Assembly: GCA_023974075.1 (NCBI GenBank)
Contig: CM043785.1
Span: forward strand, 23,811,169 to 23,875,168
Direction: 5' to 3'
DNA length: 64,000 nt
From: Chaenocephalus aceratus
Lineage: Eukaryota; Chordata; Actinopteri; Perciformes; Channichthyidae
Program-made: the position numbers and the translations under genes
Notes under the pieces: model-generated
Told to the model about the DNA's origin: nothing
The model's input: the letters and a program-made list of their open reading frames with translations, nothing else
Databases searched by the model: none
In this document: piece by piece, positions 40,197 to 52,780 of the stretch
Position numbering within the stretch: the first letter of the stretch is position 1
Layout: each line of letters starts with the position of its first letter

Positions 40197-42058
40197 CATT
40201 TATTTACTCATTCATCCCTCCACAAATGAAAACACTGATGAACCATACAAACGAGATGTATTACAAATATAAAAAGGTATGACGTAGAAAACAGTACAAA
40301 ACAGAATAAGGACATGTAATGGAGTATAATTGATTGGTGTCAGGTGATCGTGATCCGCAGCCACGGCTGGGCGGAGCGGCTGATTGGTGCTGTGATTGCC
40401 TCAGCTGGTTAAAAGAGTCCTGCTGATTATACTCTGTGTTCTCGTTTGGTTGTGAAGCCACACGGTTTTTTGACCGCTGCATTGCACTGCAGAGAAGAGA
40501 CTATTTGTTTATTTAAAGGACGAACACTGTTTCAACCTCGTCTGGTAAGATACGATAACTTGGAAATAAATGTACCAAAAACAAACGTATCTCTGAGTGA
40601 TGTGTGAGCGCGTCGGCCAGGCGCTAAAACCAAAAGAACAGAAAAGAGCTTAAGAAAGGTGGAAAGAAGGCTCTTTTATTCCTATTCCTCACTGTCAGTG
40701 TCAGGGCAGTCATCGTTCTCTTCCTCCGTTTCTTTTTTATTTGCACAATTTGAGCAACGACATAAGTCTGTGCAACAGAGTCCTGCAGAGAAGCATGAAC
40801 ATCTGCCTTTCTCACAGGCAGACTCTTTGCAGCTGCAGTGTATCACATGCAACACACTGTCAGGGGCAGGATTTATTGTCATCCAGATGACGTGTAAGTT
40901 CCCATCCTCTATTTCCCAACCATATCCAGCAGGTGATGGAGCATTAATTTCTCTTTTGAGACAGGACCTCATTATTGCTGCCTGGTCATTTGCCCTTTTG
41001 CAGTGCTGATGGAGGGCATCAGGAGTAGGGGGAATGCTTAATTCTGGCAAGGCTGATGATGCCATACAGAAAGCCTTGTACCTAGCATCATTTACATCTT
41101 CTGCTGCTGGCTGATCATATAGGTGACATACATACCGGCAAAGAAGTGCACATGTTGATTGCTCCAAGTCAAAGTTAGTACCTAAACTTCTAAAAGCCTT
41201 AAGGTAGTCATCTTTCTCACATGCAACAGCAAATGACTTTCTTTTACCTTTGCCATAGAAAGCGCTTGTGGAGTCACACCCAGAGAACGTGTGAATTCCA
41301 ATCAAGGCTGTGCAGCATGTTGGGCATGTAAAAACACCGTGTGTCACATTCCTCATGATCACACTGCAGGTCTTCAACAACATCAACAGTGGTTGTTAAA
41401 CTTGTGGTTTTCAGCCACCACGTTCCGAGAGTCTCCCTTCAAGCCGAGCCACCATTGTAAGCTTGTCCTGTACGTAGTCCATCTTGTATTGGCAAAATAA
41501 TCAACCTTTTTGTGCTTCACAGACGTAATATGCATGTAACAATGTTTGTGTGTTGATAATTTTGACTTTGAGACTTTCTGGTGCATCTGGAGCCTTCTTT
41601 CCACCTTTCTTAAGCTCTTTTCTGTTCTTTTGGTTTTAGCGCCTGGCCGACGCGCTCACACATCACTCAGAGATACGTTTGTTTTTGGTACATTTATTTC
41701 CAAGTTATCGTATCTTACCAGACGAGGTTGAAACAGTGTTCGTCCTTTAAATAAACAAGTAGTCTCTTCTCTGCAGTGCAATGCAGCGGTCAAAAAAACG
41801 TGTGGCTTCACAACCTAACGAGACCACAGAGTATAATCAGCAGGACTCTTTTAACCAGCTGAGGCAATCACAGCACCAATCAGCCGCTCCGCCCAGCCGT
41901 GGCTGCGGATCACGATCACCTGACACCAATCAATTATACTCCATTACATGTCCTTATTCTGTTTTGTACGTCATACCTTTTTATATTTGTAATAAATCTC
42001 GTTTTTATGGTTCATCAGTGTCGTTTTCATTTGTGGAGGGATGAATGAGTAAATAAAT
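40197..42058. mobile_element. palindromic element with arms of about 470 bp
   Basis: The left arm 40197-40673 and right arm 41590-42058 are inverted copies with few differences, from CATTTATTTACTCATTCATC to AAGAAAGGTGGAAAGAAGGC. The 916-bp centre contains the nuclease-like frame at 40682-41388. Each arm also holds AATAAA signals and matching short frames starting MQRSK. This could be a DNA transposon with very long inverted ends, or two copies of one terminal segment facing each other around a remnant of the coding region. No target duplication was found. Confidence 0.7.
40682..41388 (-). pseudogene. transposon-borne XPG/FEN-like nuclease fragment with Cys-rich tail
   Basis: A 234-codon frame ends here, with an AATAAA immediately after the stop. 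Residues 36-48 read GCDSTSAFYGKGK, comparable to the GCDY...GIGK helix-hairpin segment of FEN/XPG nucleases. Just upstream in another frame (about 41339-41388) is CDHEECDTR, comparable to the EAEA acidic motif, but the segment that should lie between, with the second acidic motif, is missing. The C terminus (184-214) is a cysteine cluster CxC-x4-C-x4-CxC-x5-CC-x3-CxC-x2-C. Proteins with this motif order are abundant in fish and invertebrate repeats. Academ-type DNA transposons are known to carry XPG-like nucleases, so that class is my best guess. The copy is broken. No host function is implied. Confidence 0.55.
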
Positions 42059-42124
42059 GAATCAATGGATCAAAAAATTAATTACCGCCGTTAACTCGAT
42101 AATTTTGACAGCACTAATATATAT

Positions 42125-45100
42125 ATATATTTAATGAGTTTCAAAAATATGTACATACTGTAATGGAGGACATCAGGAGCCAATGCATTAGAGCATCCAT
42201 TAAGTATCCCAACAGCTTGTTAAAGCTAACATGTCTCCATGTGGCAAACTTCTGTCATCATTTGGTTATGTCAAAGGCTCCTCCATTATAACAATATTTT
42301 TATACCAAGATATATAAAGTTGACTGCAAATGCAAACAGCTAACCTTGAAGTACCCGGGTTTTTTTCTTTTTTCTACCTGCCTCTCAAGGCTTTCTCCCT
42401 GTAATTCTTTAGAAAATATTGCTACCTCCTGCAGTATAAAATGTTTTACTATATCACAGGCCTTCATACTCAATGATAAAATAAACCCCTCAGTGTTATT
42501 AGCTATGGACTTGCCCAGTACTCCAACAGGAGGGGGAGCTGGGCCATGATAAATGAGCTTGCTATCTCAAGCAATGTCAGGGTGAGCATGTTTTCTATCC
42601 TCCTGGGGTAACCTTTTATTCAACCCAAAACACTGAATCAAACAAATTGACAGGAAAAACAAGCACAGTGTATCATTCATTTCAGGAAATTGTTCAAACT
42701 TCGAATGCAAGTGCAGTCAAGATGAATTACTAGCGTTTGCTGTTTGGTTTTTCTCATTCCCAGGTGCATTTCGCCGCAATATCATCTTTGTTGCAGCATT
42801 TTACTATCATCATGCAGTAAAGTAGATGATGAATTCCTATTGTAATATCCCCAAATGAACCGGTAACTTTCCGCTGGGGGAGAACATTTAATTACAGATC
42901 ATCTATTTCAAAGTACTTATAAGATGCATAGCAAACTTTTATCGGTTTAATCAAAGTCAAAAATAATTTTAATTGCAAGACATGCATCTGAATTATTTCT
43001 CTTTTTGTAGTATAGAGTATAGAGCTGTCGGAAATAATTAATGTTAACTGCTGCGAAACAGTTAAAGGAAGAAAATAGATATTAAGATGTCAAAGAAACA
43101 TGTTATTCTTTTAAATAAAATGCATAATTTGTTGTAAGGGGAGTTAGGCAATGCTATAGAAAAAGATAAATAAGTATCACTGAGTAAAAATAGGAAGCTC
43201 ATTAAATGTAAGTTATACTAACATACAGTAAAGCATTTACCTACCTGTGACCACTCATGGGAACAAAGGCAGGATGCAGCTTACAGACATCGTAAGAGCC
43301 AGTATTTTGTTTTATAAGAAAGGCCACCAAATGTTGAGGTTTGTAGTTAACACACTATAAAAGACTACAATTCCCACAGCGCCTGCTCAAAAAATGACAA
43401 TGATGCTAGAAAGACGCCGTCGAGGAACAGTTTTGAATCGTACATACCCTTTAAGTTATTAAGTTATATTAGCCTTATCAAGAACAAAAGAATAGTTGTT
43501 TGTTATTTTAGCCTATTTGTTTTGAATATTGTAAAGGCCTATTTTCTTTGTTGCACATTTAAAAGTTTGTTATTTTATTTTGAGCAAACACATCGCATAA
43601 CATCATCTAAAAACCATCGGAGGCCAAGCAACTCTTCAACTGCAAGTAATATAAAGGAAGAAAACGAGTTAAAGATGTCTGTTTAAGGCGTCTAGTGGCT
43701 TGAAAGAAAAACAAGGAAGGAAGCCATGGACAGACACTATTATTATATTGTTCTGATATTTCATGCCTATGCTATTCAAACTGGGTAGGTTGTGCCAATT
43801 TAACGACTTGTATGTCGGTTCTCTTCCCAATAACTAGTGATGGTGTTTCATGGGAAGTTTTATGCAATTCAGAAAAAGTAAATGTGCCCAAAACCAATAA
43901 AGTCACACAGGATGGATGGTGGCAATAACTACAATCAACTTAGATACTCTAAAATGAACAAGTTATTCTCAACTCCTCCTGTAGTCAGTTGTAGCTTGAT
44001 GTGCTTTTAATGGTATTTTTTAATTATTTGCCACAGATGTTCTTTTGACTTGGCACAATAAGTGCTGTTTGAGGAAATATCAAGTAATACAAACAAAAAC
44101 GCAAGTCTATTGAAATGTGTGTATCAAGGATGATCGGGATGTGCATTTAAGCATGCTACACATCAGCACTAAATGCTGCCATGTGTATTTAACAAGTCAT
44201 CCATGTCTGCAAATACCTTATTCAAAAGCGTACTGATACAGAGCCCTTGCTATGGTTATGTTGGCTCATTGATATGGAAATTATAACACAGAAGAGGTTA
44301 CCAAACAAAAAAATCTAAAAGTTGAGGGTTTATTTTGTGCGGATTACATAATATCTATTCAAACAGATGCACAGTATGGGCTACCACAGAAAGATTGGAA
44401 ATACTTTATGATTCATAAGAATAAGATTGTTTCCTGCTTATGTTTTTTTTCACCAGAATTTGTAATGTTGAATTAAGCACTTTCATGTCTTAATTTGAGA
44501 GCAGCGTGAATGCAAATGTGTGTTTTGTTGTTTACTAAGGTGTCAGAATATATTTTGCAAACAATAAAAAAACAGTTAATAATGCATTCATGTGTTACTC
44601 TTATTTGCAGCTATCCTGTTTCGGTTTACTTACATATTATTTTATGACGGTATCATGCTTTGTTCAGGACTGTGCATGTGGATGTACATTAGAGACTTCC
44701 TAGCTACTAATAAAATAACTCAGTCCCACTTCTGAGTCAAAACGAATTATTTGTAAGTAGGTATATAAAAGGTTTTGTGTGTTCAGATAAACCCAGAGAC
44801 TTTAGCAATCCCTTGTTTCCAAAAAAAAAAAGCAAACAAAAGTGGATACAAGCAGTGTATTGCCGTGGCAACAGGTATACAGCTGGCAACAAGTCCTCAA
44901 TCAATACATACATTCTCTAGGGGACTGAAGAGTAAACAGGCTGTGTTCCGAGTTCCAGGCTGTGAGTAAATCTAGCCTTTCAAAATCTAAAAACCACAAC
45001 TGTCAGAGGTTCAGTCATAACCTGCATGAAGCAGCTTTATGAAGACATCCTGGAGAAACAGGACAGTTGCCAAGGATGTCTTTCCAGAATAAATAGGTAC

Positions 45101-45707
45101 AGTCCACCCTGGAGTCTGTGTTTATTTTACTAATGTCAGTAGGTCTGCTGGATTTTGTTGTGGGATTTCTGTGATAGTCCACATATGTTTACTATTACTG
45201 TAATAGTAGAAATTGGTTTATGTTTATGTCAGCAGTTAAAATAAACTTGTAAAGCACCCGGATTCAGTAACATTCAGACATATATGCAGAATTATAATCA
45301 TAATCAGAATAATGTAAAACATACCGAACCCTACTGTAATTCACAGCCAAACAAAGTCAGTGACAATGGACCACAGTCTTTGGCACTAACCCAACAGAGT
45401 CTTTGCAACAAGCAGTATAGCAAAGGGATAAGCACAAAGTATGAATTGTGCTTTTTTCCTGACCAATGAAAAGTGTTTTGTTCATCAAAGTTTAAGCAAT
45501 CAAAACGTAGAAGGCCTACAGATTGTAAACAATTCATTTAATAGTATCAGAAAATGTTAAATGAGGATTTGTCTCGTGTTAATACATATTAAAAAAATCG
45601 TAAACCGCTTTTAGTGAGTCAGTAGACTCCTGTTATCTTGTCTTAAAAACTAATCTGTAAATATAATGTATAATGTCCTTTATTGTTTTATGTTTCATGT
45701 GGAACCT
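42125..45707. other. intron 1 stretch, no recognised gene
   Basis: AT-rich intron. One ACTACAATTCCCA motif occurs at 43374-43386, identical to the one at 3284. Otherwise only chance frames. Confidence 0.5.
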
Positions 45708-45792
45708 ATATGCTGCAGGTCTCCCTTGAAAAAGAGATCTATGATCTCAATGGGACCAATCTCGTTAAATAAAGGTTTGAAATTAAATGAAA
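45708..45792 (+). mobile_element. LINE 3' end fragment
   Basis: GCAGGTCTCCCTTGAAAAAG, then ATCTCAATGGGACC and GTTAAATAAAGG form the well-known 3' end of a fish CR1/Rex-type LINE. It lies only 58 bp inside intron 1 from the exon 1 donor, in the orientation opposite to ctnna2. Confidence 0.65.
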
Positions 45793-45850
45793 TCTCAAGT
45801 GCTTTGGCTACTCTTTTGTTCTACTTGCATCCCAGAGTAAGTTGTTTTAC

Positions 45851-45957
45851 CTGTGTGACCAGCGGCTCCAGAAGCCTCTCCACAGTCAGGGTGCGGATTT
45901 CAAGACTCTTGGGGTCCCATTTCAACAGGATGGGGGAGGTGGCGGTCGTCATGATCT
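45851..45957 (-). CDS. ctnna2: catenin alpha-2, coding exon 1 (residues 1-34)
   Basis: An exon of 107 nt: five untranslated bases AGATC after the acceptor TTCCAACAG, then ATG at 45952 and 34 codons starting MTTATSPILLKWDPKSLEIR and ending PLVTQ before GTAAAA. The N terminus with ATSPI-LKWDPK is the alpha-N-catenin form; alpha-E-catenin has a different leader. The ATG is chosen because it matches the family start. Because an acceptor lies only five bases upstream, a separate 5' non-coding exon and the promoter must lie further right, inside or beyond the window; I could not identify them. Regulation is therefore not visible here. Confidence 0.95.
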
Positions 45958-46535
45958 CTGTTGGAAGCAAAAGCAGATCAATGGTTAGTGGATGGTTCGC
46001 TGTGAAAAGCTTTCAGCGCACAACGTAATCCCAAATTCCCTGCTGAGTCAGTACAGGCACTTATGTTAAGGAGTTGTTAGAGGAACACTCTACGATACTG
46101 ACGCCCAGGTTATAGAGTTATTAGATAAATACTTTATAAGTAATGTTTATTGCAATGTTGAAAATCTATAGATTCTAAGGTTTATTGTCATAACGCCAAT
46201 ATTCCATTTAAACATTGCGTTGTCCAAAATGTGGTCATGGTCTGAACTTGATAAACCACCTCTGCGGTTATGAAAAAAGTGTACTCAAAAGAATCAATAT
46301 ACCACTCTGTCTGGCCGTTACTACTTTTTCTTCATTTCTCATTACTAAACAAACAACCATTAACCTATCATAAACTAGTATTCACAGAATTTGTGCCAAT
46401 ACTTAATCCCCACAGAAAATCTAGTGATTCCACAAAATATAATGAATCCCAGGCTAAAATAACTGCCTCAAAAACAATGTTTCTGTGGATGTCCAGTAAC
46501 TGTTGATAGTAAGAACATCTTGGCATATTAAAAGA
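45958..46535. other. sequence upstream of coding exon 1
   Basis: A presumed 5' intron of ctnna2. No promoter or non-coding exon could be recognised. Confidence 0.4.
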
Positions 46536-46960
46536 CTCGAGAGTGGACTCGAGAGGTGACTCGAGAGGGAACTGGAGAGGAAACTTGAGAGATGACTCGA
46601 GAGGGGACTCAAGAGGTGACTTGAGAGGTGACTCGGAAGGAGACTTGAGAGGTGACTCGAGAGGAGGCTCGAGAGATGACTCGAGAGGAGGCTCGAGAGA
46701 TGACTGGAGGGGTGACTTGAGAGGGGACTGGAGGGGTGACTCGAGAGGGGACTCGAGAGGGGACTCGAGAGGGGACTCGAGAAGTGTCTTTAAAGGGGAC
46801 TCGAGAGGAAACTTGAGTTGACTTGAGAGGAATCTCGAGAGGGAACTCGAGAGGAGACTTGAGAGGGAACTCGAGAGGGGACTCGGGTAGGAGCTCGAGA
46901 GGGGACTTGAGAAGAGACTCGAGAGGGGACTTGAGAAGAGACTCGAGAGGGGACTTGTGT
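46536..46960. repeat. 12-bp CTCGAG-rich minisatellite
   Basis: About 35 degenerate copies of a 12-bp unit such as ACTCGAGAGGGG. Because the unit is a multiple of three, every frame gives a four-residue repeat: SPLE on the minus strand and RGDS or RGDL on the plus strand. The minus-strand repeat continues the reading frames of the LTR-associated element, so it may be part of that element's coding sequence. Confidence 0.9.
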
Positions 46961-47761
46961 CGGTCGGTACGCCGACAGGACACAGGGAGCTGGCATCGGC
47001 TGGAGAGCCAACAGGAGACAAGGAGCTGGAGTCGGCCGGTACGCCGACAGGCCTCTGGGAGCTGGCGTCGGCTGGAGAGTCAACAGGAGACGAGGTGCTG
47101 GAGTCGGCTGGTACGCCGATAGGACACGGGGAGCTGGCGTCGGCCGGAGAGCCAGTCCTGGAGCCGAAACTGGAGTTGGGACCATGGCTACTGGGGCCGG
47201 TACTGAAGCCGGAACCATGGCTGCTGGGGCTGGGACCATGGCTGTGTGGGCCGGTTCTGTAGCAGGGACCATGGCTGCATGGGCCGGTTCTGGAGCCTGA
47301 ACCATGGCTGTGGGGACCGGTTCTGGAGCAGGAACCATTGCTGCTGGGTGCGGAGCGGAAGCCTGGACCCTGGCTGTGTAAGCCAGGTAATGGAGTAAGA
47401 AAGCATGGCTGCGTGGGCTGGTACTGGTGCACGGATCCATGGCCTTGTAGGCCGGTTCTGGAGCCGGAACTGGGGAGTCTCTTAGGAGTCTTTTGGAGGC
47501 TTCGTGGACCTCCAAACCAGACCCCAAGAAAGGGTCAGAACATGAAGACTGGCACTCAGGGCTATGTGAGAAAACCCTAAGCCACTCGGGCAACAAGCTA
47601 CAGAGCCAGCGCTTGCGAGCAACCTCCTGACGTGCCTCCATCAACGCAGCCTCTCTACCCCATCTAGATGAGGCGCCTTTCCACATATACAAAATGTACT
47701 CCAGAGAGTATCCAAGACTTTCCGCCTGTAGCATCAAAAGGGCTGAGTCTGCTGGGTCCAT
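46790..47761 (-). CDS. LTR-associated repetitive open reading frame, function unknown
   Basis: 323 codons from MDPADSALLMLQAES, beginning 16 bases after the end of an LTR-like block, the place where a gag gene would start. The N-terminal 110 residues are non-repetitive and include the run RKRWLCSLLPEWLRVF; I recognise no domain in them. Residues from about 130 on are proline/alanine repeats around the motif AMVPAPEP, then PTPAPR-type repeats, then the minisatellite-encoded tail. There is no nucleocapsid zinc knuckle, protease or RT. It may be the remnant of a gag-like gene of a non-autonomous LTR element. Similar MDPAD starts occur in fish retroelement proteins, as far as I remember. Confidence 0.45.
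   Translation of the reverse strand: MDPADSALLMLQAESLGYSLEYILYMWKGASSRWGREAALMEARQEVARKRWLCSLLPEWLRVFSHSPECQSSCSDPFLGSGLEVHEASKRLLRDSPVPAPEPAYKAMDPCTSTSPRSHAFLLHYLAYTARVQASAPHPAAMVPAPEPVPTAMVQAPEPAHAAMVPATEPAHTAMVPAPAAMVPASVPAPVAMVPTPVSAPGLALRPTPAPRVLSAYQPTPAPRLLLTLQPTPAPRGLSAYRPTPAPCLLLALQPMPAPCVLSAYRPTQVPSRVSSQVPSRVSSQVPSRAPTRVPSRVPSQVSSRVPSRDSSQVNSSFLSSPL
46966..47150. repeat. 72-bp tandem repeat inside the open frame
   Basis: Two and a half copies of a 72-bp unit beginning TACGCCGACAGG. The period is a multiple of three, so frames stay open on both strands. It is followed by shorter GGAACCATGGCT-containing repeats up to about 47400. Confidence 0.85.
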
Positions 47762-47777
47762 AATGGTCAGTTCGTTC

Positions 47778-48349
47778 TGTTAAGGTCTCAGGCACTTAGG
47801 ACCCAATTGCATGACTCGGGAGACAGAGGTAAAGTATTTGTAAGATACTTTATTTTTAAATGAACAGCAAAAAATGATCTCTTCAAAATGGAGAACAAAA
47901 ATGAAAATGCTCACATAGTGAGGATTAAACTTATCAAGACCTTAAAAAAAAGCATAAACCTGACTGTGGCAAGAGACGAGAGTAAAGCATTGACCATGGC
48001 AATCGACACAAATCATAGACCTGACCATGACAAGAACCAAGACCTTCCAGGGCAAAAGACAAAAACGAACTGACACTGAACACTGGGAGACAGGGGAATT
48101 TAAACACAGGGTAACAAGACACAGGTGGGAACAATCAGGGGCGGGGCTGACACTGATGAGCACAGAAGACACACAAGGAGTGACAGGTGAAAACAATCAG
48201 GAAATTAGACACACCAGGGAAACTAACGACAGACATGAAAACAAAGGGAAAAAAGACCAGACAATATACAGGGAGGAAACATGACAAGGAGAACAGAGAA
48301 ACACCCACACCTAGACATAGAAACGTGACATGACATAATAATCCTGACA
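47778..48349 (-). mobile_element. LTR-like block, about 570 bp
   Basis: On the minus strand it begins TGTCAGGATT and ends CTTAACA, with AATAAAG about 80 bases before the end, as in an LTR. It shares a 26-bp identical block (48207-48232) and a similar AATCAGG/GGTGA neighbourhood with the solo LTR at 7597-7969. The second LTR of the element is not seen left of the open frame, so the element is incomplete. Confidence 0.55.
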
Positions 48350-48513
48350 GTAAGCCAACAGCACATTCAGTAAAGTGTTATTGTGTTTCTACAATTAGCG
48401 AAGCTAGACGTCATTTAGTGGAGTTATGGCTTGGATTTGTCCACATTGCCAATTACTTTAAATAAATCAGGTACAAACAATGCATTGGAGTGCAGCCTTG
48501 CACTGTTAAATTA

Positions 48514-48598
48514 AACATTTAAGGAAGGAGGTAAAAGTAAGCAAAAAACATGACTTTCTCATGTTCTTTGCTTACTTTTACCTCCTTTCTTAAATGTT
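48514..48598. repeat. 85-nt near-perfect hairpin
   Basis: Two 40-base arms with only two mismatches flank a five-base loop CTTTC; the arms contain GGAGGTAAAAGTAAGCAAA and its complement. It abuts the 3' end of the LINE relic at 48600. It could be a tiny fold-back element or a hairpin precursor; I cannot tell which. Confidence 0.85.
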
Positions 48599-48599
48599 G

Positions 48600-49960
48600 C
48601 AGTTTTAAATAATTTTTTAAACTTTATTTATACAGCATGCACGGAAGTACAAAGTGCTTTACAGTACAGTACACAGGACACAATCCAAAGTACAACTATA
48701 AAATGTAGAATAAAAGGCATAAAACAACAGCAGGTAACACATAGGATAACACATAGGATAAAACACCAATGAAAGACAGCTAGTACTAACTCACATCCTC
48801 CGGCGCCCCAAAGGCCTGTCGGAAAAGGTGGGTCTTTAACTGCCCCTTAAAAATCTCTATTGAGGCAGAGGCTCTTAGTTTCTGGGGGAGATTGTTCTCA
48901 AGCCTTGGGGCCACCGCCTCAAAGGCACGGTCCCCCTTAGTCTTTAGCCTGGTTCGGGGCACCCTTAGGAGGCCTTGCTCACAGGACCCCAGGGCCCGGG
49001 TTGTGATGTGAGGGTGGATAAGGTCATTAATGTAGGCTGGGGCTTGGCCATGGACAGCTCTATATGTGAAGACCAATACTTTGAAATGGGTTTTGAGATG
49101 GACAGGGAGCCAGTGCAGGGTAGAAAGGATCGGAGTGATGTGGCATGTTTTTTTGGACCGAGTGAGCAATCTGGCTTCAGCATTTGTGGACCTGTTGTAA
49201 CCGGTTTATTGATGTTTTGTTGAGGCAGGAAAAAAGAGCATTGGAATAATCAAGCCGGGATAAAATAAAGGCATGGATAGAACCCCCCTGAGCTTGGCAA
49301 TGTTCCTGAGATGGAAAAAACAGGTACGGGTCAGGAGTTGTATGTGTTTGTCTAGTAGCATAGACTGATCGAAAGTTACACCAAGGTTTTTTATGTTTGC
49401 CCTAACATTACCACTAAATGAACCCAGGTGGCTTGCTACCTTAGAGGCGATGCTATCATCCGCTATGATCAAGACTTCCATTTTTGATGCATTGAGCTGT
49501 ACTGTAGGAAGTTGCTTGACATCCACTCCTCAATTGCAGACAGACATGTGATCAGGGTGTTTAAATTCTCCATTTTGACGGGTTTGAAAGAGAAATATAT
49601 CTGGATATCATCTGCATAGCAATGATACGAGACAATTTGACACCCTCAAATTGGCTAATTAAGCGGCCCAATGGGAGCATGTACAGGGCAAAATGAAGGG
49701 AGGCTAAAACAGAACCCTGGGGCAGGCCGCAGGATAGGGGAGTGCTGCGCGATGAGAACGGGCCCACCGCCACAGAGAAACTTCTCCCACTGAGGTACGA
49801 GGCAAACTACTGGAGGGCAGACCCTGAGAGGCCTACCCACTCCCTGAGTCTATCTAGCATGATGGCGTGGAGTTGGACTTATAAATTGAATCCGACAAGT
49901 GTCTTAATGGCCACATCTCTTGATAGTAGTAAACCGCAAAACCAGAAATCAGATAAGTGA
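48600..49960 (-). pseudogene. LINE reverse transcriptase relic, 5'-truncated and frameshifted
   Basis: Read on the minus strand, pieces in several frames follow the order of an L2/Rex-type ORF2 C-terminal half: LLDRLREW-like residues near 49850, the RT motif SCGLPQGSVL near 49720, a degraded YADD region near 49620, the stretch ASKMEVLIIADDSIASKVAS (49440-49500), and the thumb/C-terminal block HITPILSTLHWLPVHLKTHF to THLFRQAF (48800-49140). Stops and frame changes break it at several points. The 3' untranslated part up to 48600 includes TTTATTTATACAGCATG. The element reverse-transcribed its own RNA when active; this copy is dead. Confidence 0.85.
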
Positions 49961-52120
<2,160 letters not shown>

Positions 52121-52780
52121 TTGCGACTGACAAATGATCAGAGCGAAAGAAGGCAGGTAGGAATACAAAATAATTTATTTACTTTATGAGGAAAATAAAA
52201 TTCCAAAACTGATGAAGCGAGATCAGAACATCTTTTACGACTGTTCCTTTCTGCTCCGGGACAGGCTTTTTGGTGAAGGATGGTGACGTTTCAGAAGGTT
52301 CAGAGTAATACAACACACAGGGAGAAATATTGCCGATCTGCTAGAACGTAAGGATTTATTATAAATACAATAAAAGTGTGGAAAAAGTATGTTGAGTCCA
52401 ACAACAGCTCTATTTGGCTGGTTGCAGTCACAGCTTCTGTATCTTACCAATCTAAGTAGCTATCAGTGTTCATAAAAATGAAACACAGCCTAATGTAGTG
52501 TGAACTTTATTTTACACTAGTAACTTCGACAATATGCATCATTGCATTTTCTTGAGAGGTGTTTCCAATATCCTCCCCGCCTCATAAAGGCCCTGTAAAA
52601 TGAAACACAGCGCACACTGCTCTTTGCAGTCTCCTAGGTTCCCTTGAATTCCATGAACAATATACGAAGTACTATAACTTAAAAGGAGCATTTTACAGGT
52701 TCATTGCCTTGCCAGTTTTGTTTAGTTTCAGACCTTGAAAGCATTGTTCCCTCTGCTCAATGTATCACTTTCCTGCAAAT
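52121..52780. other. upstream region, no recognised feature
   Basis: No gene or transposon recognised between the microsatellite and the DIRS copy. Confidence 0.5.

Larger units (their letters stand above)
38313..42116 (+). mobile_element. non-autonomous hAT element, copy C, interrupted
   Basis: The left part 38313-39192 matches copy A from TAGGGCTGTCAAAC onward; the right part 42071-42116 matches its last 46 bases. The flanks carry ATATATAT on both sides (38305-38312, 42117-42124), a duplication in low-complexity sequence and therefore weaker. Between 39193 and 42070 an insertion of about 2.9 kb replaces about 130 bp of the element. Copy C has about 45 bp near 38456-38500 that copies A and B both lack. 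Confidence 0.8.

Noticed and set aside
46543..47262. Plus-strand RGDS-repeat and GELASAG-repeat frames
   Set aside because: They are the antisense of the minisatellite and of the minus-strand repetitive frame, kept open only because the repeat periods are multiples of three.
46509..48354. GTAAG at 46509-46513 and 48350-48354 as a target duplication of the LTR-associated element
   Set aside because: The left copy is not next to an LTR end, and a 5-bp match is expected by chance.
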